A stretch of DNA of 10,174 nucleotides from Frondihabitans sp. (GCA_025464735.1 JAODMX010000069.1:1-10174); one strand, 5' to 3'; positions 1-6,998 are shown, counted from the stretch's first letter. Notes: generated by a model from the letters alone, not told the origin. Numbers and translations are program-made.

Positions 1-25
1 CGGCAGGCGGGCTGAGACGGGTCAT
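1..25 (-). CDS. Start of a leftward gene, product unknown (partial, cut by window edge)
   Basis: Only eight codons are visible, reading MTRLSPPA from an ATG at 25-23, so no family can be assigned. A GAAAG stretch six bases upstream of the ATG could serve as ribosome binding site. Another ATG at 51-49 opens only a nine-codon frame that ends across this start. The reason to believe in the gene is the near-consensus iron box about 60 bp upstream, which has no other gene to serve: the only neighbour on its right, the AraC gene, ends at 179 and points the same way. An iron-repressed product such as a siderophore uptake component would fit, but that is inference from the operator alone. Confidence 0.4.
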
Positions 26-83
26 GCCGGGCTTTCGGGTTGAGGACGCATCGGGAATCCGGTTGTCGGGACTCGGAAGGTGA

Positions 84-102
84 TTAGGTAAGGCTAACCA
101 AA
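84..102. promoter_or_regulatory. DtxR/IdeR-type iron box
   Basis: The sequence TTAGGTAAGGCTAACCAAA matches the actinobacterial iron-box consensus TTAGGTTAGGCTAACCTAA at 17 of 19 positions and keeps the imperfect dyad around the central GGC. In this family the Fe(II)-loaded repressor binds such sites and shuts off siderophore and iron-uptake genes. It sits between the end of the AraC gene (179) and the candidate leftward start codon at 25, so it most likely controls the leftward gene. On the minus strand the box carries AT-rich -10-like sequence (around ACCTAATC), so bound repressor could cover the promoter. The match is seen directly; regulation by iron is inferred. Confidence 0.75.
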
Positions 103-178
103 CTTCCGGCCGAGGATCAGCGTACCCAGCAGGGGAGGTGCAGGTGCGTCGTGCACTCGCCAAAACGTGTCGCCGAAG

Positions 179-928
179 CTACCGAGGTGCGGCGTCCTGA
201 GCGAAATAGCTGCCGGGCGTCTGCCCGGTCACCCGGCGGAACGATGCGACGAACGCGCTCGGCGACGAGTAGCCGACGCGGGCGGCCGCCTGGCTCACCG
301 TGTCGCCGTCGGCGAGGAACGCCAGGGCGGCCCGGAGCCGGAGCCGGGTTCGCCAGGTCAAGAACCCCAGCCCGGTCTCGCTGGCGAAGATTCGCGACAG
401 GGTGCGGGTGCTCGCCCCCACCGTGCGTCCCCAGGCATCGAGATCGCGGTCGTCGGCCGGCTCGGTGCTGAGCTGCGCGGCGATGCGCGCCGCTCGCTCG
501 TCGCGCGGAAGCGGCAGATCGATCGTCACGGTCGTCACCGGAGTCAGCAGGTCTCGGAGGAGGGCCTCGGCGCGGCCGCGTGCGTCAGGCGTCAGCTCCT
601 CGTAGAAGTACGGGATCAGCTCACGAAGCAGCGGCGAGACGGACACGACGGTCGGCTCCCGCCACTGGGCCACCTCGGCTTCGACCGACAGATAGATGCC
701 GTGCAGCATGACGGTTTTCAGGGCGGTCGTCGTGTGCCACGTACCGGCCGGGATCCAGAGCGCCAGGTGCGGCGGCAGCACCCAGTGCCGCTCGCCAATG
801 GTGATCATCAGCACGCCCTCGCGCACCCAGGCGAGCTGGTGCCGATCGTGGACGTGATCGTCGAAGGTCTGACCCTTTTCGAGTGGGAAAGTGTCGAACA
901 CGAAAGCAGCGTGGCGGGCAGGCGACAT
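179..928 (-). CDS. AraC-family transcriptional regulator with N-terminal cupin-like sensor domain
   Basis: A 249-residue protein with the layout of NimR-like AraC regulators. An N-terminal cupin-type ligand domain (about residues 10-100, His-rich HVHDRHQLAW near 25-34) is followed by a C-terminal AraC DNA-binding domain with two helix-turn-helix units (about 164-185 and 210-235). The diagnostic second-helix pattern VGYSSPSAFVASFRRVTGQTP is present across 218-238. The ATG at 928 is preferred because GGTGA lies seven bases upstream and the cupin domain starts immediately. The gene is divergent from the ABC pair, with only 54 bp between starts, so it probably controls that operon and perhaps itself. 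By analogy with YbtA beside YbtPQ, a siderophore could be the co-inducer, but nothing in the sequence identifies the ligand. Family call firm; target inferred. Confidence 0.9.
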   Translation of the reverse strand: MSPARHAAFVFDTFPLEKGQTFDDHVHDRHQLAWVREGVLMITIGERHWVLPPHLALWIPAGTWHTTTALKTVMLHGIYLSVEAEVAQWREPTVVSVSPLLRELIPYFYEELTPDARGRAEALLRDLLTPVTTVTIDLPLPRDERAARIAAQLSTEPADDRDLDAWGRTVGASTRTLSRIFASETGLGFLTWRTRLRLRAALAFLADGDTVSQAAARVGYSSPSAFVASFRRVTGQTPGSYFAQDAAPR

Positions 929-982
929 GATCTGTCACCATACGGCATTCCTGCCAGGGCCTGCTGAATCTAGCGTGGAAAG
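929..982. promoter_or_regulatory. Divergent promoter region between AraC regulator and ABC transporter operon
   Basis: All control signals for both genes must fit in or near this 54-bp gap. Rightward, TAGCGT (971-976) fits the TANNNT -10 pattern and would start transcription at about 983, the first base of the GTG codon, giving a leaderless mRNA; TTCCTG (948-953) at 17-bp spacing is a weak -35. Leftward, TATGGT (942-937) is a possible -10 but overlaps the likely ribosome binding site of the AraC gene, so the real leftward start may be elsewhere. No iron box and no clear AraC half-site repeat is visible here. Confidence 0.35.
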
Positions 983-2671
983 GTGCCCGTTTCCACTCGA
1001 CCCGTCCGCCCCCTCCTGGTGCGCCGTCTGCCCGGCATCGGCCTCGCGACGCTGCTGCTCGCGGGCCATCAGGGCGGTGAAGCGGCCGTCTCGGTCATCG
1101 TGGGCGCCACGATCCAGCGGGCCGTCGACGGCGGATCGGTCCTCGCACTGATCGGCTGGCTCATCGCTCTCGGGCTCGACTTCGCCACGCTCTCACTCTG
1201 TTACCGATTTGGATCCCGGCTCTCCAATCGCCTCGGGTTGGGAATCGAGCACGACCTGAGGATGCGCGTCGTGCGGTCCACCATCGACCTGCCGCACCCA
1301 CGGGACGGCACGGTCGCCCCCGCCGAAGCGGTCGCCATCGCGACCTCCGACGCTCGTCGCATCGGCTCGTCGCTCCGCGGCGTCATCAGCGTCGTCGTCG
1401 CGGCGGTGACGATCGCGGTCGTCGCGCTCGTGCTGATCCGGTCGTCGGTCGTCGTCGCGGCGCTCGTGTTCGGGTCGGCCATCGTCGTCCTCCTTCTCTT
1501 GACGCTGCTCGGCGGTCCACTCGAGCGCAGAAGCGAGACCGAGCAGGGCGAGGTCGCTCGAACCGCAGCCCTCGCGACCGACTTCGCGGCGGGCATGCGC
1601 GTGCTCGCCGGCCTCGGCGCCGGTCCCGCCGCCGCCGAACGGTATCGGCTCCGCAGTCAGCAGGCGCTCACCCACACGATTCGCGCCTCCCTCTTCGAGG
1701 GCGGACTCACCGCGTCGACGTCGCTCGTCGTGGGCCTCTACCTTGCCGCCGTCGGTCTTGTCGCGGGGCGGCTCGCCCTCGCCGGCCAGCTCGGAGTCGG
1801 CGACCTGATCGCCGCACTCGGGCTCGCGCAGTTCGTGCTCGGGCCGATGCAGACACTCGGCAGCGCAGGCGCAGCGCTCGCACGCGGGCGCGCCTCGGCG
1901 GCGCGAATCGCCGGCGTGCTCGCAGGCGACGTGCCGGTGTCCGCGGGCGCTCCTCACCGAGGTGTCGACCCGACGCCACTCTCCGCACCCGCGATCACCC
2001 TGGATCTCGTCACGTCGGACCCGCTGGCGGCTCTCTCGTTACGAGCCGAGGGCGGAGCGCTGACCGGGCTCGCGGTGCCGGACCCAGCCGAGGCCGCGGC
2101 GCTGGTCGCGCTGCTCGCCGCCGAGACGAAACCTCTCTCTGGGATCGTGGCGTGCGGGGACCTGACCACGGAGGGGACGGATCCTTCGCTCTGGCGCCGC
2201 ACCGTGCTCGTCTCGCCGCACGAGACAGCCGTCTTCGGACGCAGCCTCGCCGCCGCGCTCCGCTCGCGGGGAAGGCTGCCCGACGAGGACGTGCTCGAGG
2301 CTGCGGGGCTCCGAGACGTAATCTCTAGGGAACCCGACGGCCTCGCGTCACCACTCGGCGACGAGGGGCTGACGCTCTCCGGCGGTGAACGTCAGCGCCT
2401 CGCCGTCGCCCGTGCTCTCGGCTTCGATGCACCCGTTCTCGTGCTGCACGAGCCGACCACCGCGGTCGACTCCGCAACGGAAGCCGCGATCGCGACAGGG
2501 ATCCGCAGGATCCGAGACAGCCGCACCACGATCCTGGTCACCACCAGCCCCGCCCTTCTTCTGGTGTGCGACGAGGTGATCGTTGTGCGGAACGGTCGGG
2601 CAACGCAGCGCGGCTCGCACGACGCGCTAGCGCGGCTGGACGAGGCCTACCGTGAGGCGGTGCTGTCGTGA
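983..2671 (+). CDS. ABC transporter half-subunit (membrane domain + degenerate ATPase domain)
   Basis: A 562-residue type IV (exporter-fold) half-transporter with about six hydrophobic segments (roughly 17-45, 52-74, 133-152, 155-177, 245-263, 270-290) followed by an ATPase domain from about 335. The ATPase domain is degenerate. Where Walker A should be (about 360-372) the sequence is GLAVPDPAEAAAL, without the GxxGxGK[ST] loop or its Lys. The Q-loop reads SPHET (411-415), with His for Gln. Walker B is VLVLHEP (485-491), with His489 (CAC at 2447-2449) for Asp. The H-loop reads VTTSP (519-523), with Thr for His. By contrast the signature LSGGERQ (465-471) and D-loop TAVD are canonical. It overlaps its partner by 4 bp (GTGA), indicating coupled translation. 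The GTG start at 983 has no well-spaced ribosome binding site (GGAAAG abuts it), which fits a leaderless start. Probably the non-catalytic half of a heterodimer; substrate unknown, siderophore import or export plausible from the nearby iron box. Confidence 0.9.
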   Translation: MPVSTRPVRPLLVRRLPGIGLATLLLAGHQGGEAAVSVIVGATIQRAVDGGSVLALIGWLIALGLDFATLSLCYRFGSRLSNRLGLGIEHDLRMRVVRSTIDLPHPRDGTVAPAEAVAIATSDARRIGSSLRGVISVVVAAVTIAVVALVLIRSSVVVAALVFGSAIVVLLLLTLLGGPLERRSETEQGEVARTAALATDFAAGMRVLAGLGAGPAAAERYRLRSQQALTHTIRASLFEGGLTASTSLVVGLYLAAVGLVAGRLALAGQLGVGDLIAALGLAQFVLGPMQTLGSAGAALARGRASAARIAGVLAGDVPVSAGAPHRGVDPTPLSAPAITLDLVTSDPLAALSLRAEGGALTGLAVPDPAEAAALVALLAAETKPLSGIVACGDLTTEGTDPSLWRRTVLVSPHETAVFGRSLAAALRSRGRLPDEDVLEAAGLRDVISREPDGLASPLGDEGLTLSGGERQRLAVARALGFDAPVLVLHEPTTAVDSATEAAIATGIRRIRDSRTTILVTTSPALLLVCDEVIVVRNGRATQRGSHDALARLDEAYREAVLS

Positions 2672-4419
2672 GCGCTGCCGCGCTGCCCATCGCCTCGGGC
2701 CGGAGCTCGTTGCGGGTGATCGTCGCACTCCTGCTCCGACGTCCATTCGTCGGTATCGGGGCGGCACTGGCCCTCGTCGCCGATGCGGCCTCCTCTCTCG
2801 TGGCGCCGGTGGCGGTCGGCCTCCTCGTCGACGCGGTGGGTGGGCCTCCGGCGTCGCGGGGGAGCGTCCTCGTCACGGCCGTGGTGCTCCTGGTGGTGGC
2901 CGCTCTCGTCCAGGCGATCACCAGTGCCGTGTCGGCGATCCTGGTCGTCACGACAACGGAACCGGCACTCGCCGCACTCCGTGAGGACGCGCTCTCCGCT
3001 GGTCTCCATCTGGATCCGGCGCGGCTCGAGAGAGCCGGAGTCGGCGACCTCGTGGCTCGCCTCACCGGCGATATCGAGCGGCTGTCGGAGGTGGCCGGGG
3101 GCACACTGGCCGCGTTCGTCTCGTCGGGCCTCGTCATCGCGCTGACACTCGGCGGTCTGCTGGCGCTCGACCCGCGATTCGCGCTCGCAGGGCTCCTGGG
3201 CCTGCCGATCCAGGTGCTGACCGTGCGCTGGTACGTGCGCCGCTCCTCCCGTGTCTACCGTCGGGTTCGGACGGCGGAGAGCGGGCTGCACCAGCGGCTC
3301 CTGGCGTCGATCGTCGGGGCCTCCACTGTGCGTGCCTACGGCGACGAGCGACTCCATGAGGAGCGGATCGAGCGACGTTCGCTTCTCGCGGTGCGCCTCG
3401 GGGAGGCGGCGTTTCGGTTGTCCACGCGGTTCTACGGTCGGCTCAACATCGCCGAGGCGGTCGGGCTCGGGGCGGTGCTCGCCACGGGGTTTCTGCTCGT
3501 CTCGCGGGGCGACGTGCCGCTCGGAGCCGTGGCAACCGCCGCGCTGTTCTTCACGCGGCTGTTCGACCCGATTAACACCGTGCTCGGCCTCGCCGACACC
3601 GTGCAGCAGGGCGCGTCGAGCCTGACGCGGGTGGTCGGGCTGATCGAGGCGAGGCCTGTGGTGTCGGATGTGACTGTCGCGGCTGTGACGAGGCCCGGAC
3701 CTGCTGTGCGCCTCGTTGACGTCGTCGTTCGCTATGGGACCGGCCCGGCCGCCGTCGACGGCGTCTCGCTCACGCTCGAGCGCGGAACGCGCGTGGCCGT
3801 GGTGGGAACCAGCGGTGCCGGCAAGACGACCCTCGGCCGGCTGATCGCGGGCACTCTGGATCCGACCGGCGGTCGAGTCGATCGCGGTCTTCGCTCCGAC
3901 GTCGTCCTGCTTGACCAGGCCGTGCACGTCTTCGCCGGGACGCTCCGCGACGACCTCCGCCTTGCGGCTCCGCACGCCGACGACTGCGCTCTCGAGGAGG
4001 CGCTCGCGATGGCAGGATTCGCCGCGCAGCTCCCATCGGGCCTCGAGACGGTGATCGGAGCGGGCGGCCACCAGCTGACCGCCGCTGAGGCGCAACACCT
4101 GGCGTTGGCTCGGCTCGTCCTGCGCGATCCTGAGCTCGCCGTCCTCGACGAGGCCACAGCCGATGCCGGAAGCGCGTCGGCGGCTGCCCTCGAGCGCGCG
4201 ACCGGACGGGTCCTGGCCGGACGTACCGCCCTCGTCATCGCGCACCGGCTGACCCAGGCCGACGCGGCCGATCGGGTGATGGTACTGGAGGCCGGTCGCA
4301 TCGTGGAGGACGGATCGCCGGCCGCTCTGCGGGGCGCTGGTGGCCCGTACTCGCGGCTGCACGCGGCGTGGGACGGGGCTCGCGGGGTGGTCGAGGCTCC
4401 CGGTCGAGTGGTGTGGTGA
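2668..4419 (+). CDS. ABC transporter half-subunit (membrane domain + catalytic ATPase domain)
   Basis: A 583-residue exporter-fold half-transporter: membrane domain over about 17-320, ATPase domain from about 345. Nucleotide-binding residues are canonical: Walker A GTSGAGKT (380-387, Lys386), Q-loop Gln417, Walker B LAVLDEAT with Asp494 and catalytic Glu495, H-loop His526 in VIAHRL. The signature is not: LTAAEAQ (470-476) replaces LSGGQ, and the D-loop reads ADAG in place of SALD. These losses mirror the partner protein, which keeps the signature and D-loop and lost the rest, so this subunit should supply the Walker side of the single competent ATP site. The GTG start at 2668 overlaps the upstream stop as GTGA. 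Lengths resemble IrtA/IrtB- or YbtP/YbtQ-like subunits without a siderophore-interacting domain, but sequence alone cannot give transport direction or substrate. Confidence 0.92.
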   Translation: MSAAALPIASGRSSLRVIVALLLRRPFVGIGAALALVADAASSLVAPVAVGLLVDAVGGPPASRGSVLVTAVVLLVVAALVQAITSAVSAILVVTTTEPALAALREDALSAGLHLDPARLERAGVGDLVARLTGDIERLSEVAGGTLAAFVSSGLVIALTLGGLLALDPRFALAGLLGLPIQVLTVRWYVRRSSRVYRRVRTAESGLHQRLLASIVGASTVRAYGDERLHEERIERRSLLAVRLGEAAFRLSTRFYGRLNIAEAVGLGAVLATGFLLVSRGDVPLGAVATAALFFTRLFDPINTVLGLADTVQQGASSLTRVVGLIEARPVVSDVTVAAVTRPGPAVRLVDVVVRYGTGPAAVDGVSLTLERGTRVAVVGTSGAGKTTLGRLIAGTLDPTGGRVDRGLRSDVVLLDQAVHVFAGTLRDDLRLAAPHADDCALEEALAMAGFAAQLPSGLETVIGAGGHQLTAAEAQHLALARLVLRDPELAVLDEATADAGSASAAALERATGRVLAGRTALVIAHRLTQADAADRVMVLEAGRIVEDGSPAALRGAGGPYSRLHAAWDGARGVVEAPGRVVW

Positions 4420-4430
4420 CGTCTGGAAGT

Positions 4431-4449
4431 AATGTGAAATGCTCACATT
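4431..4449. promoter_or_regulatory. Perfect palindrome upstream of the bacteriocin operon (candidate operator 1)
   Basis: AATGTGAAATGCTCACATT has perfect 7-bp inverted arms (AATGTGA / TCACATT) around a 5-bp centre. It starts 11 bases after the ABC operon stop and lies just upstream of the candidate -35 of the bacteriocin promoter, a position typical of an activator site. It is AT-rich in a GC-rich region. The TGTGA-TCACA half-sites recall CRP/FNR-type operators (TGTGA-N6-TCACA), but here the spacer is five bases. It has no following T-tract, so it is unlikely to be a terminator for the ABC operon. Confidence 0.5.
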
Positions 4450-4478
4450 TGAACATGATGTTCTTAATCCGATAGGTT
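4449..4478 (+). promoter_or_regulatory. Candidate promoter of the bacteriocin operon
   Basis: TTGAAC (4449-4454) and TAGGTT (4473-4478) are separated by 18 bp and match the -35 and -10 consensus at 4/6 and 3/6 positions. Transcription would start near 4485, leaving a leader of about 44 bases before the ATG at 4529. No better pair is visible between the ABC stop and this ATG. The overlap with the second palindrome supports a regulated promoter. Confidence 0.4.
4451..4463. promoter_or_regulatory. Second perfect palindrome upstream of the bacteriocin operon (candidate operator 2)
   Basis: GAACATGATGTTC has perfect 6-bp arms around one central base. It begins one base after the first palindrome and overlaps the candidate -35 (TTGAAC, 4449-4454), a position suited to repression. 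It resembles the SOS box pattern GAAC-N4-GTTC, but the spacer is five bases, so LexA control is not supported. Confidence 0.5.
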
Positions 4479-4528
4479 GACCGTTGTTCGGCGGGCTGAT
4501 CGTCGACGCCAATCGCTTGGAACGCATC

Positions 4529-4903
4529 ATGAAAATTCGCCTCTTCTCCATTGCTCTGATCGCCGCTGCGGCCGTCGGCACGATCCTGGTCGCGCCGGTC
4601 GCCGCCGAGGCGGCGCAGAGAGCTTCGCTTGCGACGTCTGATCGAGCCGAGTTCGGCGTCGTACTTCCGGACAGCGCCACCGCGCCGAAGACGGTCACGT
4701 TCCCCGGAGGGGGGACGTGGGATTACGGGACCAATGCCGGCACCTACTCGAACTACTTTCACAAGTCCAAGAAGCACGCGACGTCTGTGGTCAACGGGAA
4801 CGCCACCTACGCAAGCAGCGGCACCGCCCGGGCGAACGCGTGGTCGAAGGTCTCGATCTTCCACACCTGGACGGGGAACAAGGCTTTCTACCGATTCGTC
4901 TGA
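4529..4903 (+). CDS. Lactococcin 972 family bacteriocin precursor
   Basis: A 124-residue secreted precursor. MKIR followed by a hydrophobic stretch (about 5-22) and an AEA site (26-28) forms a Sec signal peptide, with cleavage likely after Ala28. The C-terminal core (about 61-124) carries the family pattern: GGTWDYG (61-67), YSNYFHKSKKHATSVVNG (73-90), the AWSK segment (104-107) and the terminal NKAFYRFV. As I recall lactococcin 972, its mature peptide of about 66 residues begins directly at the equivalent of GTW and shares the YSNY, SKxH and aromatic C-terminal features. Family members are Sec-exported, cysteine-free, unmodified peptides; lactococcin 972 blocks septum formation by binding lipid II. 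The ATG at 4529 is chosen over the TTG at 4484 because it begins the signal peptide and has GGAA about nine bases upstream. Odd point: about 32 residues lie between signal peptide and core. It is the first gene of a three-gene cassette with the permease and ATPase that follow. Target and activity of this peptide are not shown. Confidence 0.88.
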   Translation: MKIRLFSIALIAAAAVGTILVAPVAAEAAQRASLATSDRAEFGVVLPDSATAPKTVTFPGGGTWDYGTNAGTYSNYFHKSKKHATSVVNGNATYASSGTARANAWSKVSIFHTWTGNKAFYRFV

Positions 4904-4972
4904 TTGAACAGTTTCGCCCAGTCGTCCTCGCCCGGGCGGCACCCTCGTTCCCTCGAGATCGGTGAGAGTCCA

Positions 4973-6973
4973 ATGGTCCTGAAACTCAGCATCGCGGCCG
5001 CGGTCGTCACCGCGCTCCTCGTGGCATTTCTCGTTGTCCGCACGAGCGACGAAGTCGCGCCCGAGGGAACGAACATGGTCGTCACGGTCTGGCAGGCGCG
5101 AGAAAACCTCACGCGCCCGGAAGCGCGAGAGGTGGTGGAGGAGACCGCGCGTCAGCACGACCTCACTCTCTACAAGAGCGTGAATACGGTCACGGGTGAC
5201 AAGACTGTTCGGACGCTCTATGTCATCAACCAGGGGCGGGATCGCGGACTAGCACCACCAACGGAGGATTATCGCGACTTCGGTCAGTTCCTTCATACCC
5301 GCTACCTTCCAGGTCATGACCTCATCGACGCCGAGCTAGGAGGAATGTACGTCACGTCGGCCAGCGAGGCAGACGCGGACGAATTCGCTCGTGCACTGAA
5401 CGCGCGGGGCATGACGGTCACGACGCAGTACTTCGGGCCTGTCGGAATGGTGTTGTGGACGAGCTCACTCGTTCCGCTTGTTCCGCTGACCGCAGCTGCA
5501 CTCCTAGCCTTGATCCTCGGCTGTGCGCAGTCGACGATTTCCTCCCGGCGCCGAGATGCTCTCCTCCTCGTCAACGGAAGCCAGCGATGGCGAACAATCC
5601 TCACCTATCTCGGCTCCGGCGTCCTGCTGACCCTCGTCCTGGGAGCTGCGGGAGTAGTCCTGTCGCTACCGGTGCTCGCGCTGTACAACGGGCTCGCCCA
5701 ATTCAGCAGGTTCGCGCTTGCCGCCTGCGTCGGGCTCGGTGTGGTTGCCGCAGTCGTCACCACCGTCATCCTGCTGGTGTCACTGGGGGAGTCACGGGTC
5801 CGTGCCGTTGCTGCTCTCGGCGGGAAACGGCCGCTTCGCCAGCAGGCAGCGGCCGGTGTCGCGATCCACATGTGCTCGCTCACTCTGGTCCTCGTCGTCG
5901 TGTCGTCCGTCGTGGCGTCCGGGGTCGATGCTGCGAGCAACCGCGACGATGCCTCCTCATGGAAGTCGGCCGACAACTTTGTTTCGATGAACTTCCACAC
6001 GAGCATGGCCGAGTTCGACTCCCTCCAGGAGAGGTTTGCCGAAGTCGCTTTCGAAGCAGACCGACGAGGGGAAGTATTGATCGCCTCGCACCCGATCGTC
6101 ACGCTGGAGCCAGGAAACGGTCCGGACGACGGCAATTCGCTGATCGTCAACGACCGCTTTCTCATCGAGCAACGAGTCGCGGACAACCGGGGGCGCCGGG
6201 TCATTCCGGAGGTCTTGAACCCGAACGCCCTCAGCCTGTTGATCCCTCAGGATCTCATCGCCCATAAAGCGACATTGCTTGGCGAGTACCGCGAATGGGC
6301 TCATTTCCTTGCAGCCGACCGAAGCCACGAAAGCAACAAGCTGAGAGCACCTCCCGTCGACGTGATCGTCACGAAGTCCGGGCAGCGCGTTTTCAATTAT
6401 TCGACGGGCGACTCGACGAGTTCGCAGCTCGATCCGGTCATTGCGGTTCTCCCCTCGGCCACGCCTCTGGTCTCGAGCGACTGGATTGCGTCGAGCATGA
6501 CCGGCGGCGAAGTCCTCTTCGACGACGCCGGCACCCTGCGGACGGAGATACGAGCCGCCGGTTTGGAGCCGTACATCGGGTCGATCGATCACGTGAGCGA
6601 CCTCGCCGCCGTCCGGCTCAGCGATCAGGAGCGGGTCCTGCGTGCCTCGACGTTTGCCGGCATACTTGCTGCGCTGATCACGGTCCTGTCATCGGTCGTA
6701 CTCGCCGTCGCGATCGCCGAGCGGAACAGACGCATCGACTTCGCGCGCTTCGTCAACGGTGCGACCCCGCGCACCGCAACCCTCTTCCGCACCGCCGCAC
6801 TCGCCCTGTCGAGTGCACTTGCCCTGGCGTTCGCCTCCCTCATCGAGCCATTCACGAGTCCGATCGGCCTGGGTGCGGCCTGCATCGTCGTGCTCGTCGA
6901 CCTCGCGGTCGTGGGGCTCCTCCTCGCTGTCCAAATCAGGCGCATCCGCGCCGACACCGTCACACGGTCCTGA
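4973..6973 (+). CDS. Bacteriocin-associated integral membrane protein (lactococcin 972 cassette immunity/export permease)
   Basis: A 666-residue membrane protein of the type that always accompanies lactococcin-972-like peptides. It has an N-terminal membrane helix (3-22), an outside domain (about 23-157), four helices (about 158-183, 208-238, 246-271, 294-316), a second large outside domain (about 317-559) and three C-terminal helices (560-582, 602-623, 631-654). Two similar cytoplasmic segments, RRRDALLLVNGSQRWRT (192-208) and RRIDFARFVNGATPRTATLF (586-605), look like the ATPase-coupling elements of two FtsX/MacB-like halves. Such proteins are thought to give self-immunity or to help export with their ATPase. 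The ATG at 4973 is preferred over the in-frame TTG at 4904 because GGTGAGAG lies just upstream and the protein then starts with its first helix. It follows the bacteriocin by 69 bp and precedes the ATPase by 25 bp. Confidence 0.85.
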   Translation: MVLKLSIAAAVVTALLVAFLVVRTSDEVAPEGTNMVVTVWQARENLTRPEAREVVEETARQHDLTLYKSVNTVTGDKTVRTLYVINQGRDRGLAPPTEDYRDFGQFLHTRYLPGHDLIDAELGGMYVTSASEADADEFARALNARGMTVTTQYFGPVGMVLWTSSLVPLVPLTAAALLALILGCAQSTISSRRRDALLLVNGSQRWRTILTYLGSGVLLTLVLGAAGVVLSLPVLALYNGLAQFSRFALAACVGLGVVAAVVTTVILLVSLGESRVRAVAALGGKRPLRQQAAAGVAIHMCSLTLVLVVVSSVVASGVDAASNRDDASSWKSADNFVSMNFHTSMAEFDSLQERFAEVAFEADRRGEVLIASHPIVTLEPGNGPDDGNSLIVNDRFLIEQRVADNRGRRVIPEVLNPNALSLLIPQDLIAHKATLLGEYREWAHFLAADRSHESNKLRAPPVDVIVTKSGQRVFNYSTGDSTSSQLDPVIAVLPSATPLVSSDWIASSMTGGEVLFDDAGTLRTEIRAAGLEPYIGSIDHVSDLAAVRLSDQERVLRASTFAGILAALITVLSSVVLAVAIAERNRRIDFARFVNGATPRTATLFRTAALALSSALALAFASLIEPFTSPIGLGAACIVVLVDLAVVGLLLAVQIRRIRADTVTRS

Positions 6974-6998
6974 GATCGCGAACCATCGAAAGGCCAGC

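Noticed and set aside
167..967. Plus-strand open frame of 266 codons opposite the AraC gene
   Set aside because: Antisense to a protein with an unmistakable AraC domain; the translated sequence has no recognisable features.
983..2671. Apparent pseudogene status of the first ABC subunit because of its lost motifs
   Set aside because: The frame is intact over 562 codons, the signature and D-loop are perfect, the 4-bp overlap with the partner is preserved, and the partner shows matching losses, so selection as a non-catalytic subunit is more likely.
4431..4449. Terminator of the ABC operon at the first palindrome
   Set aside because: The stem is AT-rich and only 7 bp, with no T-tract after it; an operator is more likely.
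4431..4449. CRP/FNR-type site (TGTGA-N6-TCACA)
   Set aside because: The half-sites match in sequence, but the spacer is five bases instead of six.
4451..4463. LexA/SOS box at GAACATGATGTTC
   Set aside because: The actinobacterial SOS box needs GAAC-N4-GTTC; here the spacer is five bases, which changes half-site phasing.
2647..4698. Long open frame of 683 codons on the minus strand opposite the second ABC gene
   Set aside because: It is antisense to a gene with clear ABC motifs; its product is low-complexity, rich in Arg, Gly, Glu and His, and has no recognisable domain. Long antisense frames are expected in GC-rich coding DNA.
4904..4972. TTG at 4904 as start of the bacteriocin-associated membrane protein
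   Set aside because: It would begin at the bases right after the bacteriocin stop with no usable ribosome binding site and add 23 polar residues before the first helix; ATG 4973 has GGTGAGAG upstream.
4235..5158. Minus-strand open frame of 307 codons spanning the end of the ABC operon and the bacteriocin gene
   Set aside because: It crosses the bacteriocin promoter and opposes three supported genes; composition is typical of a shadow frame.
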